Of a DNA stretch of 64,000 nt, positions 34,964 to 47,065 are shown in pieces (the stretch's first letter is position 1; every line of letters begins with the position of its first letter). The position numbers and the translations under genes were made by a program. Under the pieces are notes generated by a model. It made no database searches, had not been told where the DNA came from, and worked only from the letters and a program-made list of their open reading frames with translations. Source of the DNA: Adiantum capillus-veneris (taxonomy: Eukaryota > Streptophyta > Polypodiopsida > Polypodiales > Pteridaceae); the NCBI GenBank assembly GCA_014529385.2, contig CM043959.1:6450966-6514965 (forward strand). Direction: 5' to 3'.

Positions 34964-36128
34964 CCGTCAACAAAATGAGGAGCCTCAACCTATTCCTCGA
35001 ATATCTACAAGAGCAAGTAGACCTCTTAAAAGGTTTATTCCATCCTTCAATCATCTCTTGATCTTCTGGAGAGTCGGAATCATACGAGGAAGCTATGCAA
35101 CACAAATCCAAAGAAGAATGGATAAAGAGCATGCAAGTGGAGATGGACTCATCACATCGCAACCAAACATGGGAGTTGGTTGAGTTGCCTAAAGGTAAGC
35201 GGGCATTTTAGAACAAATGGGTGTACAAGTTGAAGGAAGAAGAAGGTGGGAAGAAAAGGTACAAGTCTAGGCTTGTTTACAGGGTTTTCTCAAAAGAAAG
35301 GTATTGACTTCAATGAAATATTTTCTCATGTTGTAAAAATGAACTCAATTAGGCTTGTCTTAAGCCTTGTGGCTGCTCATGATTTAAATCTCGAGGAAAT
35401 GGATGTAAATATGGCATTCCATCACTGTGGCTTAAAGGAGGAAATTTACATGCTTCAACCAAAGGGGTATGAAGTAAAAGGTAAGGAGAAAATGCTTATA
35501 GATAAAAGAAGAGCCTGTATGGTCTAAAGCAAGCATCAAGACAGTGGCACTTGAAGTTCAATCGATGGATTCTAGATCATGGACTTAGAAGGTGTAACTC
35601 AAATCATTGCATCTTCACCATCCTAATGTTGTATGTTGATGACATGTTGATTGCAAGTACTAACATGCAGGACATCAAAGACCTAATAGAGGATTTATCT
35701 AAATCTTTTTCAATGAAAGATTTAGGTGTTGCAAAGAGGATACTTGGTATGAAGATATCAAGGGATATGACGAAGAAGACAATGAAGCTATCTCAAGAGG
35801 ATTACATCAAGAAGGTACTAGAAAGGTTTGCAATGCAAAGTGAAAAAATGCTAGCCAAAGCGCTATCCATCTTGCAAAGAACTCGGCCTTTCATTCAAGG
35901 ACAAAGCACATTGAGGTGAGATATCACTTCATACGCACTCTTTTGGAAGAAGGACAGCTAAAGCTAGGAAAGGTGCATACAAGTGAAAATCGTGCAGACA
36001 TGTTTACAAAGGTGGTCAACAAGGAGAAGTTGAGCTTTTGCTCATCTTCAATCAGCATTCAAGGATAAGAAGCAAGGATGGAAAGTAGTCACACATTTGG
36101 TTTGGAGATCAGTCTCCAAGTGGGAGAT
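34964..36128 (+). mobile_element. copia A-family fragment with internal deletion (copia D)
   Basis: The sequence matches copia A from about 3608 to its polypurine tract. It includes the RT N-terminal part, a damaged TAFLHGDL region (MAFHHCGLKEE), YVDDMLIAS near 35630 and the RNase H tail. Sequence equivalent to copia A 4520-5058 is missing at about 35843, fusing RT to the end of RNase H. Frames break near 35280 and 35500. Everything upstream in the element (gag, protease, most integrase) is absent, cut off at the LINE boundary. Confidence 0.9.
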
Positions 36129-36494
36129 TGTTAAGTATGGAGTTTGATTTACCCCTTGTAATTTTTTGTATTAAAAGTGCACATTTGTAAGGCTCCCATT
36201 ATGAGGAGAAACCATCATGCATGAATAAAAATCACTCGCCAAAAACCAAAATTTTCACGGCCAGTCTCGAGCAAAGCTCGAGACTCGCATTGCCGGAGTA
36301 TTACGGCTGGACGGTGACCAGAAAGTGAACGGCCGATCGTTTGGCCGTTGTGTCATGCCAAGGATAGGACACCGGGCAGGTCTAAGGGCCAAGACGGACA
36401 TGCAGTCAAGGGGATCCTTATGTTTACCAGGCCAAGGGCCTATATAGGGCATGGCTGGGTGGAGATTAGCATGCTCCAGTCCCTCTATCTCACA
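36129..36494 (+). repeat. LTR following copia D, diverged and shorter than in copia A
   Basis: Begins TGTTAAGTATGGAG after a CAAGTGGGAGAT purine tract and ends CTCACA, 366 bp against 802-805 bp for copia A. Similarity is good over the first 120 bp and weak after. A perfect 10-bp inverted repeat (AGTCTCGAGC, 3-base loop) is near 36264. TATATA near 36440. Confidence 0.75.
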
Positions 36495-36495
36495 T

Positions 36496-36507
36496 TGGTA
36501 TCAGAGC
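36496..36507 (+). promoter_or_regulatory. Second primer-binding site, downstream of the LTR
   Basis: TGGTATCAGAGC lies directly after the LTR, so this LTR also has the structure of a 5' LTR. Confidence 0.75.
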
Positions 36508-36557
36508 CCAAGGGGGCGAGTTATGGAGGAAGGGGGAAGATGGCCTTTCATGGCTTG

Positions 36558-36624
<67 letters not shown>

Positions 36625-38397
36625 CCCCCCCCCCCCCATGGAGGGTGTGGTCCTCAAGATTGGGGGGCTTTTGTATGCTTTGCATGAAGAAGAAATTGCA
36701 GCTCAACTGCATGTGCAAGGTCGCTTAGCAGGAGGTCGAGCTCAAGGAGCACCGAAGTATCACGTGTGCAGCAACCCTAGGAGGAAGCAGAGGGTGATCT
36801 CGACCTACACCAAACAACATGCAGCAAGGCTTGACGAGCTCGCTTTGGGTAAGGAAGCATTTTTGTCTCTTGCTCGCTAGATTTCATGGTCTGTGATGAT
36901 CACCGTGAGCTTTCCTTGCCTCCCTGCACTACCCAACATCCCTGTTCTCTACTACAAAGCTTTGCCTTTTCCCATTATGGGCACCCAAGTGGCCAATTAT
37001 ATTGACCAAGGGAGGGTGCCCACGCTGCACACCCCCCTTGGCTCTTCAATACTATAAGCAAGGCAAAGGAGATAGCATGTAGGGCAATCAAAGATGGAGA
37101 AACTTCTCTAAATTTATGATGATCTTGAACCAATTGCAGCATGCACATGACCTCAAGGCATGGTCACCTCGGCATGGATTCAAGCATGCAAGTGCCTCAC
37201 AAATGGACTGGGCATCACAAAGATGGAGATTTGTTGGTGGCGAACCCTCATAAGATGCACGTTTTGAAGCAACGAGAACAACAGTATGGCTTGGGCAAGT
37301 GAGTGATGCTGCAAAGAGACATTCTTCATGCATGACGAGCAAGTGATGATGTGGATCAACTCTTTGTTGGCTTTGGAAGAGGCAACAAGGTGCAAGGGCA
37401 TCATGTAGAGAGGAGCAAGGCTCCAAGCCAACGAGACAACAAATTTCCAGATACAAGGTTGGCACTATTAACGGTTGCAATCTAGGTACGCTTTCTTTAT
37501 ATGATTGTACTAGATATGGATTATTGAAATTTTATGCTTTCAATATGGCGTCCTAATTGACAAGGTGGTGGATCGATGCGGTCAAGTTTCTTTAAATTTT
37601 GTCTCGACCTTGAGCATGAACACAAGGTAGTATATGGGTATATCGGCAATGCATCGGTCACTCGATTGGAGCAAGCTCCATATGACCAAGGTACATTGGT
37701 TATGTAAGCAAGTACAAGCACGGCCTACGGCTTGTAGGGAAAACGATTTCAACAAGGCCAACCAATGATGACCGATCATTTGTATGTGCAGGAGCAAGGC
37801 TCCGTACAAGATGCTCATGTGGAAAGCTTATGTAACCAACATCTTCTGATTGGGCTACACAGTCAAGGTTTATTCAACCCTTTGGCATATAAAAGCAAGT
37901 CAGGCATGGCCTATGATTTTTGAGGTCAAAGTACTCGGCAAGGCCGATCGCTAATATTATTTCAAGATGTTGGAAAGCAATGCTAGGAGAGGGCTCCCAG
38001 TCAACCAAGATTATGATCCTCAGACAGAGGAGCACGGCTCCATACCTTACAATGGCATAGATTTTCTTTGCAACAACCTGGTTTTTCTAGGGTCATGGCT
38101 ATAGTAAAGCATGTCGTGAATGCTCAACAAGGTCAACTTTCTTTGGTTATACCATTGTAAATGGGCAAGAGTATGTGTTAGCTATGAGCACCAAAATTGC
38201 ATGAGTACTTATGTGAAGCATGGCTTCCCTTTTGAAATTTGGCATAGTGGTTTTCCAAGTTTGGAATATGCTGATCGCATACGAACTTAGGGAAACTTGC
38301 CAAGATGTCTGCACGTTTTTAATTAAATCAGACGAGAGCGTATATGATACAACATGGTCTGCACTGGAGCATATGCAAAGGGCATACAACACATTAG
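36508..38397 (+). other. Non-coding sequence after the PBS, with degenerate repeats
   Basis: Contains a CT-poly(C) tract (36564-36637) and no recognisable protein. Between 37411 and 38140 a loose repeat carries GGAGCAAGGCTCC-like palindromes (37413, 37668, 37791, 38027), each followed by GGCCTAYGG- and CAAGGCCAAC-like blocks. It may be the leader or body of a large non-autonomous retroelement; no 3' LTR was found. Confidence 0.4.
36564..36637. repeat. (CT)n-poly(C) tract
   Basis: CT units to about 36621, then about 17 C residues. Confidence 0.95.
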
Positions 38398-38583
38398 AAT
38401 AAGGGGTTTTTCTCAACCTAGTATTCTCTCAGGGAGTCCATCTCTATGTAAATCATCTTTACAACGTGCGTTCAAAGGGTATTTAAAAAACCCCTTATCT
38501 GTGAATCTTGAACTAATAAAACAACCCCTCTTGCTTTATGAACTTACGGGTTTTTCCAAAGTGTAATAAAAAAACCCCTTATT
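38398..38583. mobile_element. Possible small MITE
   Basis: AATAAGGGGTTTTT at 38398-38411 and its exact complement at 38570-38583 bound 186 bp without coding. No target duplication is clear; related AAAACCCC motifs also occur inside and outside, so simple-sequence coincidence is possible. Confidence 0.3.

Positions 38584-38587
<4 letters not shown>

Positions 38588-38656
<69 letters not shown>
38588..38656. repeat. (TA)n microsatellite
   Basis: About 34 TA units. Confidence 0.95.
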
Positions 38657-38659
<3 letters not shown>

Positions 38660-38739
38660 CAAAATTTTTGAATTAAAAAACCCCTCCTGTTGAACTCTCA
38701 TGGTATACTTACATACATAGAGGTGGACCCCCCCAAGAG

Positions 38740-38782
<43 letters not shown>

Positions 38783-40810
38783 TTCTATGCGGGAAAGGTG
38801 ACACTAGACATGATTTTATTGAAATCTTTCTATGTCAATACGGTAATAGGAAGGGCTAAGAGCCATCTCTTGCCACCTATAAGTGTGAAGATCAAGTGGA
38901 GTTTTTGACAGTATTAAACTCGTAAGGGCTTGTCTCTACCAAGGCTTATAGATGAAGCCAACATTTCAAACAGCATGGTTGTTTAAAAAACCCACGATTA
39001 TGGATTCTTGGGTTTGGAAAAGATCTAGTTGTGAATACAATTCCACCTTCAGTGGATCTCCTATTTCATTTGTAGCACTAAGAGTGTCTATATGCGTACA
39101 GTTTTGGGGTAAGACCCACCTCGTGATTACTAAATCACTTATTAAGTGTGATGGTCAATTCTTGGAATCTTCACACTTGCACTTTCAAGGAAAGAATCTT
39201 ATAAGCTGCCAAGGGGTAGTGGATAATTTCAACTTCCAAAGTTGAATTCAGATATTGTTGGCTGCTACTTGAGTAGTTTCCCTACAAAGTCTGACCAAGG
39301 GTTTGATAATGTAGATATTAACCAAGGGGTTTGGATTGCAAAGGCAACACCTAGGGCTACATGTGTAATACTACTTCAATTTCTATACGCATAGGTAGCC
39401 CTGTACAAGGAACGGTCAATAACTCACACTCATGAAGTGATATTAGTGTTCCAAATATATTTATCAGCAAGTTTAATCAAGGTTTTGATTTGGTTAAGTG
39501 GGTTCTTTCATCCATTGAATCTATATAGTGGTTCTCTAAGGAGCCTGGGATCCAAATTATTGATTACGTAATCTGTAGCAAGCTCTATGTTGACCATAAC
39601 TCTTTATTCATGTCAAATTTTCAGGTAACACCCAAAGAGAAAATTGAAAGGTTTTCACCTTATTCAATGTGGTTTAGGAGATACTACCAAAAAAAATATC
39701 CCTACTACCTACGTGATCTGAAATAAAAAACACTTTTTATCCACTTACATGATCATAAACACACCGTATGCATATATCAGCGTGCTAAACATGATGAAAC
39801 AAGCATGGAGCATTCTTGTACACATTTGGCAAGCCCATACATGCCTACATGTACAAAAAAGCAACCACGAAGAGGATAGTTTCTTAGAAACAATGTAGAG
39901 AGAGAAAGAGATGATGGTTATGGACTTTAGAGCTTCTTACCGTGATCAATAAATGATTACTGGTGGTCAAAGGCTTCTTGCCTTGCTACACAAGGGTGGT
40001 GATGAGAGCTTTGTAAAGGTTTTCACCGCAAAGTCGATGAAGAGCACCTACACCGTGAAAAGAGAAGAGAGTGTAATAAGCAAGTAGAGAGAGAGAGAGT
40101 TTGTGTGTTCTTCTTCTTCTTCTTTGTGTGAACGAGAGAGAAGCTCTTATGGAGATGGTGATGGGTACCCTTGGGATAATAGATAAAAATCTCGACATTG
40201 AAAACTTAGTAATGATGATTTTATAGGCTCTTTGCTAGGCTGGAATGCTTTCCAAGCAAAAACAGGGCATCCCCTCTCTAGCTGGATATAACTCTAGATT
40301 TTGGGAGTTTATTCTAAAAACAAGGCACTGCTTTTGGTGGTCAGCTCTCCTCTCTTTCAATTTTTTGCCGCAAATCAGTTGATTGAAATGGTATCTCGAT
40401 AACTAATGTGATCGTGACTAATCTATGCTACACTATGGCACTCTGGCTTAATTACGACTTGCTCGTATTGCACTGCATATTTACGGTGCCGTTTTTCTAT
40501 AAAAATAATTCTAAAAGAAAATTATTTAATCCCTTTTCTTCATTGTATGGCCATTTTATACCCAAACGGTGACTAAAAATAATATTTTAGATTTAGGCCA
40601 TTTTAAAAAGCACATTGCTTTTCCGAAACGTCAAAAATTACGAAAAGCTAAAATTGAATATTCTTGAAAAAATCTAAAATTCTAAGAAAATTAGTGTCAT
40701 GTTCCTTATCCTTCTCTCAAACCTTATCTCTACAACGCCAAAATGCTCTTCCAAACCCTCAACATTTTGAAACACACTCGGTTTGAATGGTATATGAGCC
40801 TTGTCAATAC
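38657..40810. other. Spacer without supported genes
   Basis: A CT tract at 38742-38779 and AT-rich sequence; no frame with a recognisable domain. Confidence 0.6.
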
Positions 40811-40910
<100 letters not shown>

Positions 40911-41039
40911 AATGGATCATAGGCATGTGTGTGTGTGTGCAGTGAAGATGGAGAGAGTGAGAGAAAGAGAGAGAGAGGGAGAGAGAACACAACACAGGGA
41001 TGTGGGGCGGAGCTCCCAAATCTCACTATATGAGCACTG

Positions 41040-41690
41040 TGTGAGAATGAGTGAGAGCTTCGTATTCTTTGTATGTATAAATAATAAAAAAATAAATTTA
41101 GGGACGCTAGCCAATGGACACGGGCAAAGTACGATGAGGCACACCGCCTTTACCTAACATTCTTCCACTAAAGGATGTGTGCTAATAAGTACGCAAGAAG
41201 ACTAGCCTACAACTAGTATATACAAGAGGTGAGAGAACACGGCTCTCAACCTATGCCCACTGGCTCACTCCAAACATGTGAGTGCATCTATAACCACTCT
41301 AGTGTAAATGCAACATGCATACCACTAAGGCTAATGGCATGATGACAATCGTGATACAGGTATCAAGTGACGACCTGCATGGTTCCACAATGCACAATGC
41401 CAATGTTAGTCATCACACAACTGACAACTCCCATTGCAAATGCACCAATTGCATAAGCAAGATGAGGTCTTGAGACCAAAAGGTCAGACGCATGAGAGAC
41501 TCGAAAGCCGACAAAACATGCACTGTGTGCCAACTTTATCCCTGTCAGCAACCTCAGTGCCATATGCATCCTCATTAGGAACCACCTGACTATGCACCAC
41601 CATGTCAGCATCGTCTGGCAAAGACATATCTGCTAAGAATGACTGCAAAATCAAAAAATTAGCACTACTTCAATCACACACAACTAATTA
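41040..41690 (-). mobile_element. Copia-type 3' end fragment (copia G)
   Basis: On the minus strand a purine-rich AGTGGAAGAATGTTAGG (about 41152-41171) resembles a polypurine tract plus LTR start (TGTTAGG). Upstream of it a frame (41363-41611) contains SRPHLAYAIGAF, similar to the TRPDIAYAVG motif of copia RNase H. The other LTR end was not found. Weak. Confidence 0.35.
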
Positions 41691-43645
41691 TCACTTGTGT
41701 GTACCTTTCCTAGATTTAACTATCCCTCTTCCAAAAGAGTACGTATGAAGTGATATCTCACCTCGATGTGCTTTTGTCTTTGAGTGAAAGGCTGAGATGA
41801 ATGGTGCTTTGACTGTCACTGTACAAGACACAATTGTCTTGCTTGTGTATCCAAGCCCTTCGAAGAATCTATGAAGCCACAGAATTTCTTTGCTTGCCTC
41901 CGTCATTGCTATACATACTCTTCTTCCGTGGTAGAAAGTGAGACCACTTTCTGCAGATTTGAAGTACAACTTATTGATGTGCAATTCTAAAGACATAGCT
42001 AGTACTGCTCCTTTGAGTGTCTTTGTCACCTGACATATTTGCATCAACGTACCCTTGCAAGAAAATATCAATTCGTCCAAAATACAAAGCATTTTTTGTT
42101 CTCCCTTTTAGATACCTATGTATCCACTTCACAGCTTGGCAGTGTTCTTTACCTGGATTGTCTATGAATCTACTTACAACTCCCATTACATGTGCAATGT
42201 ATGGCCTTGTCCATACCATAGCATACATTAGAGAACCTATCGTTTTGCAGCATATGGAACTTTAGACATATAGGCTATCTCCTCTTGTGTCTTTGGATAC
42301 ATATCCTTGGTTAGTTTAAAGTGACTAGCCAAAGGTGTAGAAATCGATTTTCCCTCTTGCATTGCAAACCTTTCTAGTACCTTCTTGATGTAATCCTCTG
42401 GAGATAGCTTTATTGTCTTCTTTATCATGTCCCTTAATATCTTCCTGACAAGTATCCTCTTTGCATCACCTAAATCTTTCATGGAAAAAGATTTAGACAA
42501 CTCTTATTTTAGATCTTTTGATATCTTACATGTTAGCTATTGCAATCAGCATGTCATCAACATACAGCATTAGGATGATGAACTTTCCATCTCCCAAATT
42601 CTTTGTATAGACACAGTGATCTAAATGCATCTTTTGAATTTGTGATCCAACATCCATCGATCAAACTTCAAGTACCACTGTCTTGATGCTTGCTTTAGAC
42701 CATACAAGCTTTTCTTTAATCTGCAAACCATTTTCTCCTTATCCTTTACTTCATATCCCTTTGGTTGAAGCATGTAAATTTCCTCCTCTAAGTCACCATG
42801 AAGGAACATCGTATTTACATCCATTTTCTCAATATTTAAGTCATGAGCAGCCACAAGTCTTAGGACAAGCCTAATTGAGTTCAATTTTACAATAGGAGAA
42901 GATATTTCATTGAAATTAATACCTTTTTTAAAAAAACCCTTTTACTACAAGCCTAGACTTGTACATTTTCTTCCCATTTTCTTCTTCCTTCGGCTTGTAC
43001 ACCCATTTGTTCTGTAAAACCCGCTTACCTTTAGGCAACTTGATCAATTCACATGTTTGGTTGTGATGTAATGAGTCCATCTCTATTTGCATGCTCTTCA
43101 TCCATTCTTCTTTGGATTCGTGTTGCATAGAGTCTTCGTATGATTTCGACTCTTCAAAATCTCAGACCAAGAAATGGTTGAAAGAAGGAACAAACATTTC
43201 TAGAGGTCTACTTGCTCTTGTAGATCTTTGGGGAATAGGTTAAGGCTCCTCATTTGGTTGACGTTGTTGCATGTTGTCACCATTTGCACTCCTTGAGTCT
43301 TTATCGTCCTCAAGCTCCAGGTATTCATCACCTCTATCTTTTGTTTTTTTCTTTCCAAGTAATCTTTGTACATATTTTGTCCGTTGAAAATTACATCCCT
43401 ACTTCTAAATATTCTACCATCTTTAGGATTCCATAGGCAATACCCAAAGTCAGCTTCTCCATAGCCAATGAAGAAACACTTTTTGGACTTTGTATCTAGC
43501 TTTGACCTTAGGCTTCTATCTATGTGCATGAAAGCCTCAAACCCAAACACTTTGAGAAATGCATAATTCACGGGTTTATCTGTCCATGCCTCTTATGGAA
43601 CTCCCCCATCTTATGCCGTTGAGGGTGACCGGTTGATTAAGTACA
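41691..43645 (-). pseudogene. copia A-family pol fragment (copia E)
   Basis: The minus strand matches copia A from about 3231 to 5195: end of integrase (NYAFLKVFGFEAFMHIDRS), RT N-terminal part, YVDDMLIA near 42555 and RNase H to the end. No LTR or gag. Many frameshifts and stops, for example near 42500, 42250 and 41990. It abuts copia G on the left and a 21-bp-period repeat on the right, so both ends are truncated. Confidence 0.9.
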
Positions 43646-43880
43646 ACTATACTAACCACCATGACAACTATATTATTTAGAATATGAACTACACTAATAA
43701 GCATATTTGGCATGTCAACTATACTTATTACTATGTTTACTATGCCACTTTCCATGTAAAGTATGTTGTCTTCCATGTCAACTATGCGATTTGGAACATG
43801 AAGTATGCTAGTTAGCATGCAACTATGATATCCTACATAATAGCTATGTTATCTACCATTAGTAGTGTAAATGGTAGATG
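43646..43880. repeat. Degenerate tandem repeat with about 21-bp period
   Basis: About ten units of ATGTNAACTATGNTATNTT-like sequence start near 43661, 43684, 43712, 43733, 43754, 43775, 43798, 43817, 43837 and 43858. The units are 19-23 bp and diverged. Confidence 0.7.
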
Positions 43881-43985
43881 CATTATGTTTAAAAAACCAT
43901 AAAACATGATAATGTATCATATTTATGTGCAATGTACGCTAATTAGCTTATTCAACATGAAAATTAGCACAAAAACACTCCTAGC

Positions 43986-46670
43986 TGTTACAATATACAT
44001 GTGGTAGTGACGGGTGTGAACACATTAGGACCGCCGGGGCATATTTTCTTGTTTAGGAGGTTTTTTCCCCTGGGCATTGTATATACTCCCATCCCTCTAG
44101 GGCCATCAATCTTTCCATTGCACACTAAGTAATACACTCTCTGGTGTGTGCCTTGAAGTTGAATCCTTTGTCTTCTCCAGTTGTGTATGTTTTCTTGCAA
44201 CCCTAATTCCAAAAATTGGTATGAGAGCAGGTTGCATCCTCCCAGGCTTAGTCGCCAGTAGCTCCAGCACACGCCTGCTCACTTTCTCCGATTTCAGTGA
44301 GCTTTGTCTCAGATTTCTGATTTGTGCTCATCTCGGCCTCCATTTCCACTCCAGACTGCACAAGCTATTTTGTCATTTTGTGAAGAATTTTTGTCACTGT
44401 TCTTTTTTGCATAACACGTCCCTTACAATCTTCTACGGTTTGTGCTATATAGCACGTGTTGTTCCTTCTTTGTTTTTCCTCTTTTTGGGTAGTTTTCACA
44501 TCAGGTGCAGCACTTACCATGGCTGACAACAACACAAATGTGTTCAAGATGTTTGTTGCTGAGGGCAGATTGGATGGGGACAATTACCCTATGTGGGCTT
44601 ACATGATGCAACATGTTCTTGTGTCAAAGCGCGTCTAGAATATTGTGCATTGCATTGATGAACATCATGGTTCTGAGGATGTAGGCAATGTTGAGGATGT
44701 TGCAAGTCTTGCTACAAGGATTGTTGATGTTAGAGTTGTTTTGCCTACGGCAGAACAAGCTTGTTGGGATGTAAAGGATGCATAGGCTCATGCGTTGATT
44801 GCATTGTCTATGAAGCGCACCATTACTCCTCACATTCTTTTAGCGAAATCTACAAAACAGGCTTAGGATATTTTGGCTGGTCTTTATGCAACCTGCAATG
44901 AGGCAAAAATGGCATTGCTCCATAAAGAGCTGGAGTCGAAGATTATGCATGAGGAAGATGACATGGATACTTTCCTTGCTGGTGTCAAGGATATCAATGA
45001 GCAAATTATTTGTGCAGGTGGTCATTTCAGACAGTTCCCTTGTGCAAATTGTTCTTGATGCCTTGCCACATTCTTACCAAACTTTTGCTAGTAGTTGGAA
45101 ACTCATGACCCAAGGAAATCGTGAAGTTGTCAAGTTTGATGTGTAAGGGGAAAAAGAAGATGCGTTGCCATTATTGTAAAGCTAATGATCACTTGATCAA
45201 GCAGTGTCCTAAGTTGAAGGCCAAAGAGGCTGCAAAGAAAGAGGGTGGTTCCACTGCAAATGCTGGTTCCACTACAAATGCAGCCATTGTTGAGTCTTCT
45301 GTGAAAGGGGATTGTGATTCTGATGTTGATGCAGAATGGGCTTTAGTGAAGAGTGCACTTACAATCCTTTTGTCCATGATGCATGCATGTTAGTTGGTGA
45401 AGATTCAAATGTGTGGAATTTCAACAATGGTGCTACAAAGCACATTACCTCACATCGTGAATTGTTCACCTCTCTCGAGTATGTCCCTCATGGGAATTCA
45501 GTCACTTCTGCCAACAATGCCTCTTATCCGGTTCAGGGAGTTGGAAAGATTGTGCTTACTGCTGCAAATGGCAATTCTTTTAAACTTATTGATGCACTTT
45601 ATGTACCTGGGATCAAGAAGAATCTTTTGTCTGTATCTGCACTTGCTAGACTTGGACTTGTAGTCAAGTTTGCAGATGACAAATGTACAGTTCATGATCT
45701 CAGTTTTGGTGTTGAAATTGTTGCATTTGGCCTTTTGTGTCGTGGGCTGTATAAGCTCTCTTTGTATGACAAGTATGGACAAAAATTTTCAAATGCAGCT
45801 GCAGATTCAAGGGTTGTTTCAGATGCAAAACTGTGGCATGTACGTTTTAAGCATCTGAATTTTGTTAGTTTGTTGCGTTTGCAAAAATCTGATATGGTTG
45901 CTTCTTTGTCGCCTCTTGAAGCACCTGTCAAACATGTTTGTGAAGGCTGTATTTTGGATAAAATGTAGCGTTCTAAGTTTGCAAAGGATGGTTCAGTTAG
46001 GGCCACATGCAGGTTGCAGCTTGTGCATAGTGATGTTTGTGGGCCCATGCAAACTCCGTCCTTGGTCAATTACCTTTAAGTTACTTCGTAACTTTCATTG
46101 ATGTGATTACTCTAGGCATGCATGGGTAGCTATGGCTGAAAATGTCTCGAAATGTACTATGGGCACCCTCCGTTCCGATTGAGGGGGGGAGTATATGTCC
46201 ATGAATTTAATGCAATTTTGGCTAGTCATGGGATAAAACGCCAATGTACAATGTCTTATACACCTCAAAAAAATGGTGTTACTGAGAGGAAAAACGGGTC
46301 ACTTATGGAAATGGCACGATATATGGTCAAAAGTCAAGCTTTGCCGCATTCTTTTTGGCTTGAGGCCATCATGTGTGCCACTTATGTACTATACAGGTGT
46401 TCTATGAAAGCTTTGCAATCTATTACTCCATATGAAGCATGGCATGATAGAAAGCCTTCTATTGAGCACATGCATGTTTTTGGTTGTTTGGCATATGCTT
46501 TGGTGCCAAAAACATAGTGCAGAAAATTGGATGATAAGGCTGTCAAATGTATTTTTGTTGGTTATAGTGTTGAAAGCCAAGGTTACAGGTTTTATCATCC
46601 ACAAACGAAGTGTATTGCGGTTTCACAGGATGTTGTGTTTGTGGAAGATTTTGTTCAACCCTTGCTGTCA
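43986..46670 (+). mobile_element. Ty1/copia element, 3'-truncated (copia F)
   Basis: A possible 5' LTR begins TGTTACAATATA at 43986. A primer-binding-like TGGTATGAGAGC (one mismatch) is at 44218-44229. gag, protease-region and integrase sequences follow, then the element stops just after integrase; RT, RNase H and the 3' LTR are missing. It is distinct from copia A and C (zinc knuckle CHYCKANDHLIKQC). Confidence 0.75.
44519..46670 (+). pseudogene. copia F gag-protease-integrase remnant
   Basis: The ATG at 44519 begins MADNNTNVFKMFVAEGRLDG and the Gag continues across several stops (44636, 44783, 44863) and a frameshift near 45040. The zinc knuckle CHYCKANDHLIKQC is near 45158. A frameshift near 45350 leads to WNFNNGATKHIT, a protease-type motif with N-N where the catalytic D-S is expected. 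Then come GVGKIVLTAANG, the integrase zinc region LWHVRFKHLNF...CEGC, the core start VHSDVCGPM, a damaged middle (46070-46190) and YTPQKNGVTERKNG, which carries the last acidic residue. It ends in KCIFVGYSVESQGYRF. Dead element. Confidence 0.8.
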
Positions 46671-47065
46671 TGTACTAGAGACAGTAATGTAAGCTCAAAA
46701 AACATGGCAATTGAAGGACATCCTTGCCTGACAGAAGGACCAAGATCCCACAATTGAATAAGCTCACCATCAATTATTCCCAAAGATTGAGATTGTACAT
46801 AAAGAAAGTAGACCATCTGATGCATTCTGAAACCAAATCCCAAGCCCGCCATGATTTGTGCAACTTCATGCCAATGAAAGCATTAGCAAGAGTATCCATA
46901 ATTTGTGAGAAATGAATCCATACCAAGCGACATGTATGCCCAAAAATATGATCTTTAATGCATGCAACAATCATTTTCAACATTAATTTGTTTTAAAAAA
47001 GATCTTTAATGCATGCAAAAATCACTTTCGATATTAATTTGTAAATGAGAGGCATAAGCGTAATA
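46671..47065 (-). pseudogene. LINE reverse-transcriptase fragment
   Basis: Minus-strand frames show SQSLGIIDGELIQLWDLG and SVRQGCPSIAMFF, the pattern of the conserved LINE RT block INGE...RSVRQGCPL, preceded by PITLMPLIYKLISKV-like sequence after frame shifts. A 47-bp part is tandemly duplicated (46947-46993 and 46999-47045). Short and broken; it abuts copia F. Confidence 0.5.

Noticed and set aside
34227-35162. A single long minus-strand frame that appears to be one protein
   Set aside because: Only 34227-34963 is LINE reverse transcriptase. The N-terminal 66 codons are antisense copia D sequence, so the fusion is accidental.
37411-38140. CRISPR-like array of palindromic repeats
   Set aside because: Eukaryotic repeat context, irregular spacing and diverged units; nothing like a CRISPR array.
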